Assembly: GCA_013286465.1 (NCBI GenBank)
Contig: JABDFR010000003.1
Span: 1 to 64,000, forward strand
Reading direction: 5' to 3'
Source of the DNA: Acidobacteriota bacterium
GTDB taxonomy: Bacteria; Acidobacteriota; Terriglobia; Acidiferrales; UBA7541
DNA: 64,000 nt
Part shown: positions 51,446 to 60,336 of the stretch, one piece after another
Position numbering within the stretch: position 1 is the stretch's first letter
How the letters are laid out: each line of letters begins with the position of its first letter
Notes under the pieces: model-generated
The model's database searches: none
What the model saw: the letters and a program-made list of their open reading frames with translations, nothing else
Told to the model about the DNA's origin: nothing
Program-made: the position numbers and the translations under genes

Positions 51446-51487
51446 CGGCAAATCGCCCCGCCGCAAAAATCCCAATCTCGACTCGAC

Positions 51488-54400
51488 TTAAAAATCATAC
51501 CGCAGCGAAAATTGCATCTGCCGCGCCGAGTTCGCGGTGGCGTTAATCACTCCGAATTCCGACGGATCCGCCAGCGTCAACGATCCCGGCTGCGCGAACA
51601 TCACGTTGTTGAACACGTTAAACGCCTCCCAACGGAATTGCAGCTTCTGCCGGTCCGACCACGGCATGACGAAATTCTTGAACACTGCAATGTCCAAATT
51701 GAAGAAATCCGGACCGTGCAACGGGTTCCGAGTTCCGGTGTCTCCACCGAACGGAAAACTAAACGCACTCAGCGCCGTCGTCTGGTCCTTGAAGAATTGG
51801 ATGCTGCCTGTCGTCGGGTCCGTATGAATGTCGCGCGAAGTATCCGCGAAATCACCATTGAATACTGCCGGAGCATCTTGCGTGAAATTGATGGGGAATG
51901 CCCCCGTATGCGTATTCATCGGCAGTCCGGTACGAAACGTCAGAATTCCGGAAGTCGCCCAACCGCCGACAATCGCGTTCACCCAACCGGGAGAATCGCC
52001 TAGGAAGCGCTGCTTATGTCCAACCGGTAAGTAGTAGTCGTAATTCCAACTAATCAGATGCCGCGCGTCAAATGTCGAGTCCGCACGGCACGTACGCAGG
52101 TTCGTCAGATCGCAAATTAAGCCTTGACCGTTAAACGAGTACAGCACGAAATCATTCGTGATAATGGACTGATTGTCGATCGAGTGCGAATAGGTATAGT
52201 AAAAATCCGAGGTGAAATTGTGCGTGAAGCGCTTCTTTACGCTGATTAGCAAGCTATTGTAGCTCGAGTCCGAATAGTTCCCGATGTAACCGGCCGAACC
52301 CGTTTGAGGCAACATCCCAGAATTCGGCGGCACGATCCCGAATTCCGCGAGCGAAAGATAGCTGCTCGAGAGGTCACCGTTCTGCAGAAATGGCCCGAAC
52401 GCGTTGATCGTCGCCGCCGCCAGCCCCGTGCAATTACTAACCGTCTTGCTCAAGAAACTCGCAGCGACACTCGGGCACGATCCCGCCGGAAATCCCAAAG
52501 CCGCCAGTTGATTCGTTAATTGATTTTCGAACCAAGGCTGCGCCGAAAGGCCCGTAAGCGGAGTCCCCGCTAAAATCTGTGTCTCCAGTCCAGCATACGC
52601 CGCCTTCAGTCCTTGCCCCGAAGCCGCGTCCTTGAAGTCCAGCACCTGACCGGCATCGCCGACCGCGATGAGTTTGCGTCCCAGCCGTCCAAAATAATTC
52701 GCTTCGAACGTCCATCCATCCGGCAATTCCCGCTGCACCCCAAACGATATCGTGTACGCATACGGTGTCTTAATATTCTTATCAAACTGGAAGAACCTCG
52801 GAAAACCGCCTCCTGCCAATCCAATCGGATCGCCTGCGGAATCCACATTCGGCGTAAACGGCCGAGGCGTTACCGCCGGTGGCGGCGAGATAATCGACGC
52901 AGGAATCGAGTTCAGCCCGGTGAATCGAGGATTGCCTGCGACCGAATCGACCGGATCGCCTGCGATTCCCAGATTTAGTGTGGGATTTGAGTCAAACAGA
53001 AATGTCGATTGATCCAGTTCGAATGACAGCGTGCTCAACACGCGATCGTAAACAATTCCCGCTCCCGCACGGATGCTCGTCTTCCGATCTCCCAATACCT
53101 TCCCCAGGAAGCCCTGCCGCACCGACGGCGAATAGGCAATTCCCAACCGCGGGCCAAAATCGTGCCAGTCAGTGTTCGCGTAGCCAGGCGCGTTATTCGC
53201 TTTCCCTCCCAGGTTATAGCTCACCAGAGGTGCGGCATTGTTCCCTTCCACTCCCTGCGCTGCCGCTGACAGTCGCGCGTCGAACAACTGATTGATATTC
53301 ACGCTCGGCACGGACTCGAAACCATTCGCCTCGTACGGCACGCTGTGCACTTGCCAGCGCAATCCGAATGTCATTGTCAAATCCGAGCGGATATGCCAGC
53401 TGTCCTGCCCGTAAAACTCGTACTCGTTGTACACGAAGTATCTCGGTCGCCCGGTTCCCTGCGGCTCGGGCGTTCCGCTTTTGTCGTAATTGAAGAAACT
53501 GCTGGTCTGCGAATAGGTCCCCAACAGCGTCAGAAAACTGTTGTCCCACGCCTCGTCGGCCGCCACGGAATTGTTGATGTCGCTCGGGCGCAACGCGTCA
53601 TTCAGGTTGAACAAGAAACCGGCGGTCCCGACCGTCACGAAATTTATGTCGTTCTGCAGGAAGGAATGAATATGAATGGGTTTCACATCTGTTCCGAATT
53701 GCAGCGTGTGCTTCCCTTTCGCATACGTGAGATCGTCGCGGATCTCCGGCACTGCCACGTTGCGCGCCTGCCCGCGCACATCGTTAAAGGGTGCGGTGAG
53801 CGGGCCAAAACTGAACTCATTCGGCGCTGTCGGCCGGAAGTTGACCGGAAAATCCGCCACTTGCCGTGACACTCCCACCGAAATATTGTTGACCAGATCG
53901 TTCGTCGGATTCCAGGTCTCGCCGATCACCCAAGTGCGATCGTGTCCGTAGAAGCTGGCCACCGGATCGGGATCGCCGGGAAATTGTTCGGACTGTTGGT
54001 CGTCGTTGATGCTGTTGTACTGCATTCGCGCAAACAATTTATTCCGCGTATTAATATTGAAGTCGATCCGGCCGGTGTAATAGCCCTCTTTGAAGTGGAC
54101 GGGAGGCGTGAATAGAAATCCGCCGGTATTGACTCCATCTCCCACGGTCAGATCGTTCGCGTGCGGATAGCGCGAATTAATAAAGGAAAGCAGCGTTGTA
54201 TCGACACCGACGTTCGCCGGATCCATGGCCCGAACTTGGGTCGGCGTCAGCGTGGTAATGCAATTTGGCGTTGAATTCTGGCGGCTGTTGCCCGTACAGC
54301 CGGCATTGCTGTTGATGTACGACATTTCGCCCGCCCGGAACGAGTCCAGCGGCACGATTTGTTCCACGCGGTCCGCGAAGCCTTCGCGCAAAGCCTCATA

Positions 54401-55339
54401 ATTGAAAAAGAAAAATAATTTGTCTTTCTTGATTGGTCCGCCGAGGCTTGCTCCAAACTGATTCCGATTCAGCGCTTGCCGGCCGATTCCGTCCTTGTTA
54501 TTGAAAAAACTGTTCGCCGCGAAAATCGTATTGCGATTGTATTCGTGAACCGAGCCGTGCCAATCATTTGTACCGCTCTTGGTGACCAGAGCGATCTGGC
54601 CTCCCTCGCTCCGTCCAAAGTCCGCATTTCCACTTCCCGAAACGATGTTCACTTCCTGCACCGTATCGATCGGGATCGACCCGACCGCCGAAAATGCTTG
54701 GCCGATAGTCTCGTCGTTCACGTCCATGCCGTCGAGGGTAATGTTGCCTTGGTCGGCGCGCGAGCCCGTCACCGACCCAAGCTGGCTGTCATTTTCCGGC
54801 CCGTTATCGTCGGCGCTGATCACGCCAGGAGCCAGCGTCAAAAGCGCGGCGGCGTTGGTTCGAAACAGGCTCGGTAGATCTTGAACTTTCTGGGTGTCGA
54901 TTTCGCTGCTGATCGTCGCGTCGGTGGTATTCAGCGCTTGGCCCGCGCCTCCTGAGACCTCGACGGTAGTCTTGACGTCACCGACATCTAGAACACCATC
55001 CTGCGTCGCGATCTGCGTCGCCGCCAGCGCCACATTCCCGATCACCAATGTCCGGAAGTTTGCCTTCGAAAAGGTCAGCGTGTACCCGGATGCGGGAGGG
55101 ACTTGGCGAAAGTCGTAGCCTCCCACGTCGTTCGTCTTCGTCTCCGCGGAGAATCCCTTCTCCGCGTTCGTAAGCTTAACGTCCGCGTCGGGCACCGCGC
55201 CGCCGCTCGGGTCTCGCACCACGCCGGTAACGCCGGAGAAGGATTGCGCGTTTGCCGGTCCGCCGCTCAGAATGCCGAGCGCCAATAAAACGGTGAAAAA
55301 TATACCGAAAGCTCGGACGCAACACTTGGAATGTCTCAT
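51488..55339 (-). CDS. Oar-like TonB-dependent receptor (divergent, large)
   Basis: 1283 aa from the ATG at 55339 (MRHSKCCVRAFGIFF), preceded by a GGGGGCG site; the longer frame begins 18 residues earlier. Signal peptide to about residue 32 (GGPANAQ), then a regulatory-like domain SFSGVTGVVRDPSGGAVPDADVKLTNAEKGFSAETKTNDVGGYDFRQVPPASGYTLTFSKANF. Plug: QDLPSLFRTNAAALLTLAPGVISADDNGPENDSQ and an ARADQGNITLDGMDVNDETIGQAF-like motif; β-barrel end QMQFSLRYDF, terminal Phe. It is more distant from the tandem pair than they are from each other. It is divergently oriented from the receptor at 55916, so the 577 bp between them must hold two promoters. Confidence 0.9.
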   Translation of the reverse strand: MRHSKCCVRAFGIFFTVLLALGILSGGPANAQSFSGVTGVVRDPSGGAVPDADVKLTNAEKGFSAETKTNDVGGYDFRQVPPASGYTLTFSKANFRTLVIGNVALAATQIATQDGVLDVGDVKTTVEVSGGAGQALNTTDATISSEIDTQKVQDLPSLFRTNAAALLTLAPGVISADDNGPENDSQLGSVTGSRADQGNITLDGMDVNDETIGQAFSAVGSIPIDTVQEVNIVSGSGNADFGRSEGGQIALVTKSGTNDWHGSVHEYNRNTIFAANSFFNNKDGIGRQALNRNQFGASLGGPIKKDKLFFFFNYEALREGFADRVEQIVPLDSFRAGEMSYINSNAGCTGNSRQNSTPNCITTLTPTQVRAMDPANVGVDTTLLSFINSRYPHANDLTVGDGVNTGGFLFTPPVHFKEGYYTGRIDFNINTRNKLFARMQYNSINDDQQSEQFPGDPDPVASFYGHDRTWVIGETWNPTNDLVNNISVGVSRQVADFPVNFRPTAPNEFSFGPLTAPFNDVRGQARNVAVPEIRDDLTYAKGKHTLQFGTDVKPIHIHSFLQNDINFVTVGTAGFLFNLNDALRPSDINNSVAADEAWDNSFLTLLGTYSQTSSFFNYDKSGTPEPQGTGRPRYFVYNEYEFYGQDSWHIRSDLTMTFGLRWQVHSVPYEANGFESVPSVNINQLFDARLSAAAQGVEGNNAAPLVSYNLGGKANNAPGYANTDWHDFGPRLGIAYSPSVRQGFLGKVLGDRKTSIRAGAGIVYDRVLSTLSFELDQSTFLFDSNPTLNLGIAGDPVDSVAGNPRFTGLNSIPASIISPPPAVTPRPFTPNVDSAGDPIGLAGGGFPRFFQFDKNIKTPYAYTISFGVQRELPDGWTFEANYFGRLGRKLIAVGDAGQVLDFKDAASGQGLKAAYAGLETQILAGTPLTGLSAQPWFENQLTNQLAALGFPAGSCPSVAASFLSKTVSNCTGLAAATINAFGPFLQNGDLSSSYLSLAEFGIVPPNSGMLPQTGSAGYIGNYSDSSYNSLLISVKKRFTHNFTSDFYYTYSHSIDNQSIITNDFVLYSFNGQGLICDLTNLRTCRADSTFDARHLISWNYDYYLPVGHKQRFLGDSPGWVNAIVGGWATSGILTFRTGLPMNTHTGAFPINFTQDAPAVFNGDFADTSRDIHTDPTTGSIQFFKDQTTALSAFSFPFGGDTGTRNPLHGPDFFNLDIAVFKNFVMPWSDRQKLQFRWEAFNVFNNVMFAQPGSLTLADPSEFGVINATANSARQMQFSLRYDF

Positions 55340-55915
55340 CGAACGCCCCCGATCGAAGAGTCTATGGATGGCAACAGCGCTACGACTTGGCAACTCGTCA
55401 GCGACGAAACTACGTCAGTTAACTGTCGTTAAAGGCTCGCAATCCCTCGTCCAATCGCGCGGCGTCAGGGCGTCGAAATTAACCCATTTAACTGCTACTA
55501 CTTACAGGCGTAACGGAACCCTCGCCACTCGTGATAATGAATTCCCTACCATTATGCAAAGTGGAAAATATGGTTCGACGTAGCTGCCTATGATTCGAGG
55601 CTCAATCCACGCACCTGGGCTCGGATTGGTTGGAAATGTTCGGGAGGACACTCCTCTGGAACATAAAGCTTGAAAGTGCAACTACATTGAATTATATACT
55701 AAAAACAGGAAAGCTATGCGGTGCGGGACTTTAGTCGGCCTAGGCAGGGCGAGCGAATAACAGTAAGGTTCAGAATCAAGGCCACTTAGCTGAGCTGTTC
55801 GCCATCGGCCAAACTGGAACTTAAACTGCATTCGACACACGGGGCGTGTCTTGACTTTTCGGTCCGATCAATCCGTCAATTTGCTGAAAAAACTGTCAGG
55901 GGGAGAGGTGTGTTG
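55340..55915. other. Divergent promoter region of two receptor genes
   Basis: 576 bp between the minus-strand and plus-strand Oar-like genes. AT-richer stretches occur at 55680-55715 (TTGAATTATATACTAAAAAC). A TTGAC at 55852-55856 may form part of a promoter. The conserved motif of the tandem pair is not present. No gene seen. Confidence 0.45.
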
Positions 55916-58900
55916 ATGAATACGAGCAAGATTCTGCGTTTCGCGCTCGTGTTCGTGGCGTTTCTGCTGCCGAGCGCGGCTTTCGCGCAAACCAGCAACG
56001 GAACGGTCGCGGGCACGGTTACGGATCAAAGCGGCGCGGTAGTTCCGAAAGTCGATGTTAGAGCTGAAAGCTTAGTGCTGAACGTAGTCCGCGAGACAAC
56101 CACTGATTCCGCGGGCACGTTTCGTATCGAGTCGCTCACTCCCGGAACGTATAGCATCTCATTCAGTTCGGCGGGTTTCGATACTTACCAAGTGAACGAC
56201 GTTGGAGTCGCGGCGTCGCTTACTATCACTATTAATGCCAAGCTGAACGTCAGCCAGGTGAAACACACGGTCATCGTCGAAGCGAAGGCTGGCGAGCAGA
56301 TTGATACGCAGTCGGGCCAGATGGCGACCAATTTGGACACCACCGAAGTTTTGAACTTGCCCCAAAACTCCTTGAATCCCGCCGAGCTCGCGTTGACGCT
56401 CCCAGGCGTGCAGGACGCAAACGGCTATGGGTTTAGCAATGGCGTCGATTTCTCGGTGAATGGTACGCGTCCTCGCGGGAACAACTTCCTGATCGACGGC
56501 CAGGACGACAATGACTACTCGATTTCGGGCCAGGCATTTCAGCCCAGCAATATCGGGGCGGTCCAGGAAGTCACAGTTCTGACGAACGCCTACGCAGCCG
56601 AATATGGCCGCGGCGGCGGCTCCGTGACGAATTACATTTACAATTCCGGCTCGAACCAATTTCACGGTAAGGCGTGGGAAATCGCGCATTCATCGGATAC
56701 CGACTCGACAGACGCCGCAGTTGCATTCGGCGGAGGAACCAAGCCGGTCTCCATCGAGAATATTTTCGGCTTCGCGTTCGGTGGCCCAGTCATTCACGAC
56801 AAACTATTCGTGTTCGGCACCGGCCAGTGGGACCGCTTGCGGTCGAGCGCCAACGGCTCCACGCTAACGATTCCGACGGCCTCTGGTATCTCGACATTGC
56901 AGTCGCTTCTGCCCTCCCTCTCGACCAGCGGAGCGGCGAACTTGAACTATCTGCTCAGTTCGTTTGGGACCCTGGTTGGCAGCTGCCCTTCTGCAAACGC
57001 AAATTGCGCGGGAATGCCGATCAATCTTGGCCCCTCGCTTCCGTCCGTACCGATCGGCTTCGTGCAACGGAGTGGCGTCAGTGAACAGTCCAATGATCGC
57101 CAGTGGGACGTACGCCTGGACTACCACGTGTCGAGCAGCGACACGCTATATGGCAGCTACTTGCGAGATGACAGTGCTCTGACACCTGACTTCTTCAACA
57201 ATCCGGGCGCTTATCCGGGCTTTGACACTTTGCAAGGCGGCCCGTCGCAGCTGTTCCGCTCCGGTTGGACGCGGACGATCGGTGCCAACATCGTGAACGA
57301 GATGCGGTTCTCGTACACCAACATCGGATTTACCTTTGGCCCGACTCCGCAAACTGCTGCGAACCCGCTTGCCGCTTTGCCCGCGGTTTCGTTTGGAGCT
57401 GACGTTCCCTTCAACACCCTAGGTTTGGGGACCGGCTTTCCGCAGGGCCGCGCCCATAAGACCTGGCAGATTCAGGAAGCGCTCAGTTACACCGTTGGAC
57501 GTCACACAATCAAGGGCGGAATCGACATGACCTTCCTTTCGGTCGTGGATAGCATCCCGTTCAATTCTCGCGGTACCCTGCTTTACAACCCTGGCGGCGG
57601 ATTCAGCTCACTCGGCAACTTTCTCGATGACTTTTCCGGGACCTCGGGATCAGCCAGCCTGCAGTTCGGCAATCCGGTTATCAAGCCGAACGTCACGATG
57701 TACATGCCCTATATTCAGGACACGTGGCGCATGAAGGACAACTTGACCATTACCTTCGGCCTGCGCTACGAGTACTGGGGAGTTGTCGAGAACTCAGTGG
57801 AATTCCCTGCCGTCAACGCGGCGCTGGGCAATCCTCTTAGCGGCGCGGTCACCTTTCCGGGATCGTTCGCGTTTGAGGAAAAACCCGACCGGAATAACTT
57901 TGGGCCGCGCTTCGGCTTTGCCTATTCGCCGCACTTCGCTCCTTGGATATTCGGTCACGATAAGACCGTCATCCGTGGCGGCTACGGCGTATTCTACGAT
58001 GGTCTGTTCACAAACATCTTGGACAACACCGCGTCGACAGCGCCTAACGCTTTCGGCGGTGAAATCGTAGCAACGACGGGAACGAGCGGCGCGCGCGGGT
58101 TGGCTAATCTATCGACCCTGTTCAATGCCATCGCTCCGGTCAACAGCCCCCTCAACGCGATCGACACCGTCAACAACAACCTGCGCAACCCCGTCACCCA
58201 ACAGTGGAACCTCAACATCCAGCGCGAACTGCCTGGAAAATTCGTCCTAACGACCGCTTACGTCGGAACGCGTGGATCGCACTTGTTCGTGAACCAGGAC
58301 TTCAACCCGGTCGATCCGGAGCAGACTTCCGGCAACGGTCGAGTTAATCCTGGGCTTGGCGACGTGCTTTCGAGGACCAATGGTGCGGATTCGTGGTATC
58401 ACTCCGGACAAGTCGAACTGGAGCGCCGTTTCCACACGAGTCTCACTCTTCGGGCGTCATACACCTATTCCAAGTACTTGGATGACGGTTCGGAAGTATT
58501 CACGACGACGGGCGGAAGTTCGGTTGCTGAGATCGCCACCAATCAACATTTTGACTGGGGTCCCTCGGCATATGACCGGCGCCAGCGATTCGTAGCTGCG
58601 TACGTGTGGGATATGCCCTACGTCCACGGAAACACATTCGCGAAGGCTGCGACGAAAGGCTTTACTCTTTCGGGGATCATTACCACGCAATCCGGGTCGC
58701 CAGGAACGATTTACGACGGCCTTGACGCGAATGGTGACGGGCGCGCCAACGATCGACCGATCGTCGGCAATCTAGCTGTGCCGCTCACAAACAACGGAAT
58801 CGACGGCACATGGCTTGGATTGAACAACTCTCCTGGAACGTATTACAGCATTTCCAACTGCACTTTCCTAAACGGAACGCAGTTCCCGTGCATCCCGCAA

Positions 58901-59227
58901 AGCGCGAACTCGTTCCACTTCCTCATCCCCGCGCCCGGGACTCCGTTTGGGAATGTTGGACGCAATTCGTACTTTGGACCGGGGCAATTCTTCTGGAACA
59001 CCAGCGTTCAGAAGAAGTTCGATTTGCCGTTCGGCAAGCTCGAACAACAAGCGCTCACCTTCCGGTGCGAAGCGTTCAATGTGTTGAATCATCCGACTCT
59101 CACGACGCCGTCTGCGGGCCAGGGTCTGCCGTCGACCTTGAACCTGCTAGATCCGCTCTTTGCGGATAATGCGGCAACGATAAGCGGAGCCCGGACGATC
59201 AAATTCTGGCTGGTGTATAGCTTCTAG
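55916..59227 (+). CDS. Oar-like TonB-dependent receptor (plus strand)
   Basis: 1103 aa from the ATG at 55916, 7 nt after GGGAGAGG; a GTG at 55910 lies too close to it. Signal MNTSKILRFALVFVAFLLPSAAFAQ. Regulatory-like domain SNGTVAGTVTDQSGAVVPKVDVRAE … TPGTYSISFSSAGFDTYQVNDV. Plug: LNLPQNSLNPAELALTLPGVQDANGYGFSNGVDFSVNG and GNNFLIDGQDDNDYSI. β-barrel ends RTIKFWLVYSF, terminal Phe. The only receptor of the four on the plus strand. A strong terminator follows. The gene lies next to the response regulator pair, suggesting it could be among their targets; no direct evidence. Confidence 0.9.
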   Translation: MNTSKILRFALVFVAFLLPSAAFAQTSNGTVAGTVTDQSGAVVPKVDVRAESLVLNVVRETTTDSAGTFRIESLTPGTYSISFSSAGFDTYQVNDVGVAASLTITINAKLNVSQVKHTVIVEAKAGEQIDTQSGQMATNLDTTEVLNLPQNSLNPAELALTLPGVQDANGYGFSNGVDFSVNGTRPRGNNFLIDGQDDNDYSISGQAFQPSNIGAVQEVTVLTNAYAAEYGRGGGSVTNYIYNSGSNQFHGKAWEIAHSSDTDSTDAAVAFGGGTKPVSIENIFGFAFGGPVIHDKLFVFGTGQWDRLRSSANGSTLTIPTASGISTLQSLLPSLSTSGAANLNYLLSSFGTLVGSCPSANANCAGMPINLGPSLPSVPIGFVQRSGVSEQSNDRQWDVRLDYHVSSSDTLYGSYLRDDSALTPDFFNNPGAYPGFDTLQGGPSQLFRSGWTRTIGANIVNEMRFSYTNIGFTFGPTPQTAANPLAALPAVSFGADVPFNTLGLGTGFPQGRAHKTWQIQEALSYTVGRHTIKGGIDMTFLSVVDSIPFNSRGTLLYNPGGGFSSLGNFLDDFSGTSGSASLQFGNPVIKPNVTMYMPYIQDTWRMKDNLTITFGLRYEYWGVVENSVEFPAVNAALGNPLSGAVTFPGSFAFEEKPDRNNFGPRFGFAYSPHFAPWIFGHDKTVIRGGYGVFYDGLFTNILDNTASTAPNAFGGEIVATTGTSGARGLANLSTLFNAIAPVNSPLNAIDTVNNNLRNPVTQQWNLNIQRELPGKFVLTTAYVGTRGSHLFVNQDFNPVDPEQTSGNGRVNPGLGDVLSRTNGADSWYHSGQVELERRFHTSLTLRASYTYSKYLDDGSEVFTTTGGSSVAEIATNQHFDWGPSAYDRRQRFVAAYVWDMPYVHGNTFAKAATKGFTLSGIITTQSGSPGTIYDGLDANGDGRANDRPIVGNLAVPLTNNGIDGTWLGLNNSPGTYYSISNCTFLNGTQFPCIPQSANSFHFLIPAPGTPFGNVGRNSYFGPGQFFWNTSVQKKFDLPFGKLEQQALTFRCEAFNVLNHPTLTTPSAGQGLPSTLNLLDPLFADNAATISGARTIKFWLVYSF

Positions 59228-59254
59228 AACAGCCGGACAACCCAGAAATACAAA

Positions 59255-59290
59255 AAGCGCCCCGGAACCTTTCGGTTCCGGGGCGCTTTG
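59255..59290 (+). terminator. Intrinsic terminator of the plus-strand receptor
   Basis: AAAGCGCCCCGGAACC-TTTC-GGTTCCGGGGCGCTTT, a perfect 16-bp stem 30 bp after the stop; it may also serve the convergent response-regulator gene. Confidence 0.93.
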
Positions 59291-59360
59291 ACTTTCATGG
59301 GACCTTCGGACGAAGATCCCGGTATTGCGATTCAGTTGTGGGCTGCCTTATCGGTATGAG

Positions 59361-60251
59361 CTACGCGGAGACCACCTTGTGGCGGACGGCGTACCTCACC
59401 AGGTCACTGAAGGCTCCAATTTGCAGCTTGTGCATGATGTTGTTGCGGTGCGACTCGACAGTGCGGGTGCTGATGCCTACCTGAGAGGCGACCTCCTTAT
59501 TGCTAAGGCCCTCGCAGAGCATCTTGACGATTTCCTGTTCGCGTTGCGTGAGGCGCTCGATGGGGATTTCACCTTGGGCATCGCGCGGCGCGCCGGGCGC
59601 GCAAGAACGCGGGCCAAGGTAAAACATGTCCTTAATGCGTGGCGTGAAGAACGGCCGATCGTCGCGCACGGCTCGGACGGCTTCGAGCAAGTCTTCGTCG
59701 GCATCCGATTTCAGCACGTAGGCGCGCGCGCCGGCCCGCAAGCATTCGCGAGCGACCTCTTCCGCGAAATGCATGGTGAGCACAACTACCTTCACGTCTG
59801 GCGATTCGCGGCGGAGCTTTCGGGTTACGTCAAGACCGTTGTACTCCGGCATAGAGATATCCAGGACCACGATCTCGGGTTTGAGTTCGTCGACTAGCCG
59901 TAGTGTTTCGGCGCCGTCGGCAGCCTCGCCGACCACTCGGAACCCGTTGTCGGCGGCCAGCAAGGCGCTCAGGCCGCGACGCACTACTGGATGGTCGTCT
60001 GCAAGCAGCACCTTCACTGGACGTGTTCCTGTTCGCTTTGAAGCACCGTTGTGTGGCAATGGATTACGCTTGGGCACAATGGCGCCAGATGGCCGCGCGC
60101 GGGATCCGAGCCCGTCCAATTCGCTCTTCGGCGGATCGTCCCACGATGTCTCGACCGGGCGTCGGGCGGGCGTCGAGGCGGTCGCGAGAGCATCTGCGAA
60201 AGAGCGTTGCTCTTTTACGCGCGGTGGACGTTTGCTATTTGTTCCGATCAT
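59361..60251 (-). CDS. NarL/LuxR-family response regulator
   Basis: 296 aa from the ATG at 60251, with GGAGG 6 nt upstream; 15 more residues are possible from 60296. A 75-residue Pro/Arg/Ser-rich tail precedes the receiver (about 78-195), an unusual N-terminal extension. Receiver: VKVLLADDHPVVRRG, acceptor Asp in IVVLDISMPEYNGLDV, Thr in VVLTMHFAEEV, Lys in AYVLKSDAD. Output: four-helix DNA-binding domain LTQREQEIVKMLCEGLSNKEVASQVGISTRTVESHRNNIMHKL (about 222-275). All phospho-relay residues are present. It follows the histidine kinase by 85 bp in the same direction, a clear two-component operon. Confidence 0.93.
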   Translation of the reverse strand: MIGTNSKRPPRVKEQRSFADALATASTPARRPVETSWDDPPKSELDGLGSRARPSGAIVPKRNPLPHNGASKRTGTRPVKVLLADDHPVVRRGLSALLAADNGFRVVGEAADGAETLRLVDELKPEIVVLDISMPEYNGLDVTRKLRRESPDVKVVVLTMHFAEEVARECLRAGARAYVLKSDADEDLLEAVRAVRDDRPFFTPRIKDMFYLGPRSCAPGAPRDAQGEIPIERLTQREQEIVKMLCEGLSNKEVASQVGISTRTVESHRNNIMHKLQIGAFSDLVRYAVRHKVVSA

Positions 60252-60336
60252 GACTGACCTCCCTGTACTTCCATAACCTCGGTTGCGATCGCTCAACTGC
60301 TAGTTGCTGGAGCTCAACAATTGGCTGCCGAGCGCT

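Larger units (their letters stand above)
51084..51487. other. Intergenic region upstream of the second tandem receptor
   Basis: 404 bp. Carries the shared motif at 51288-51312, two ATATGAAT half-sites at 51376-51394, and hairpin repeat copy 9. No gene seen. Confidence 0.6.
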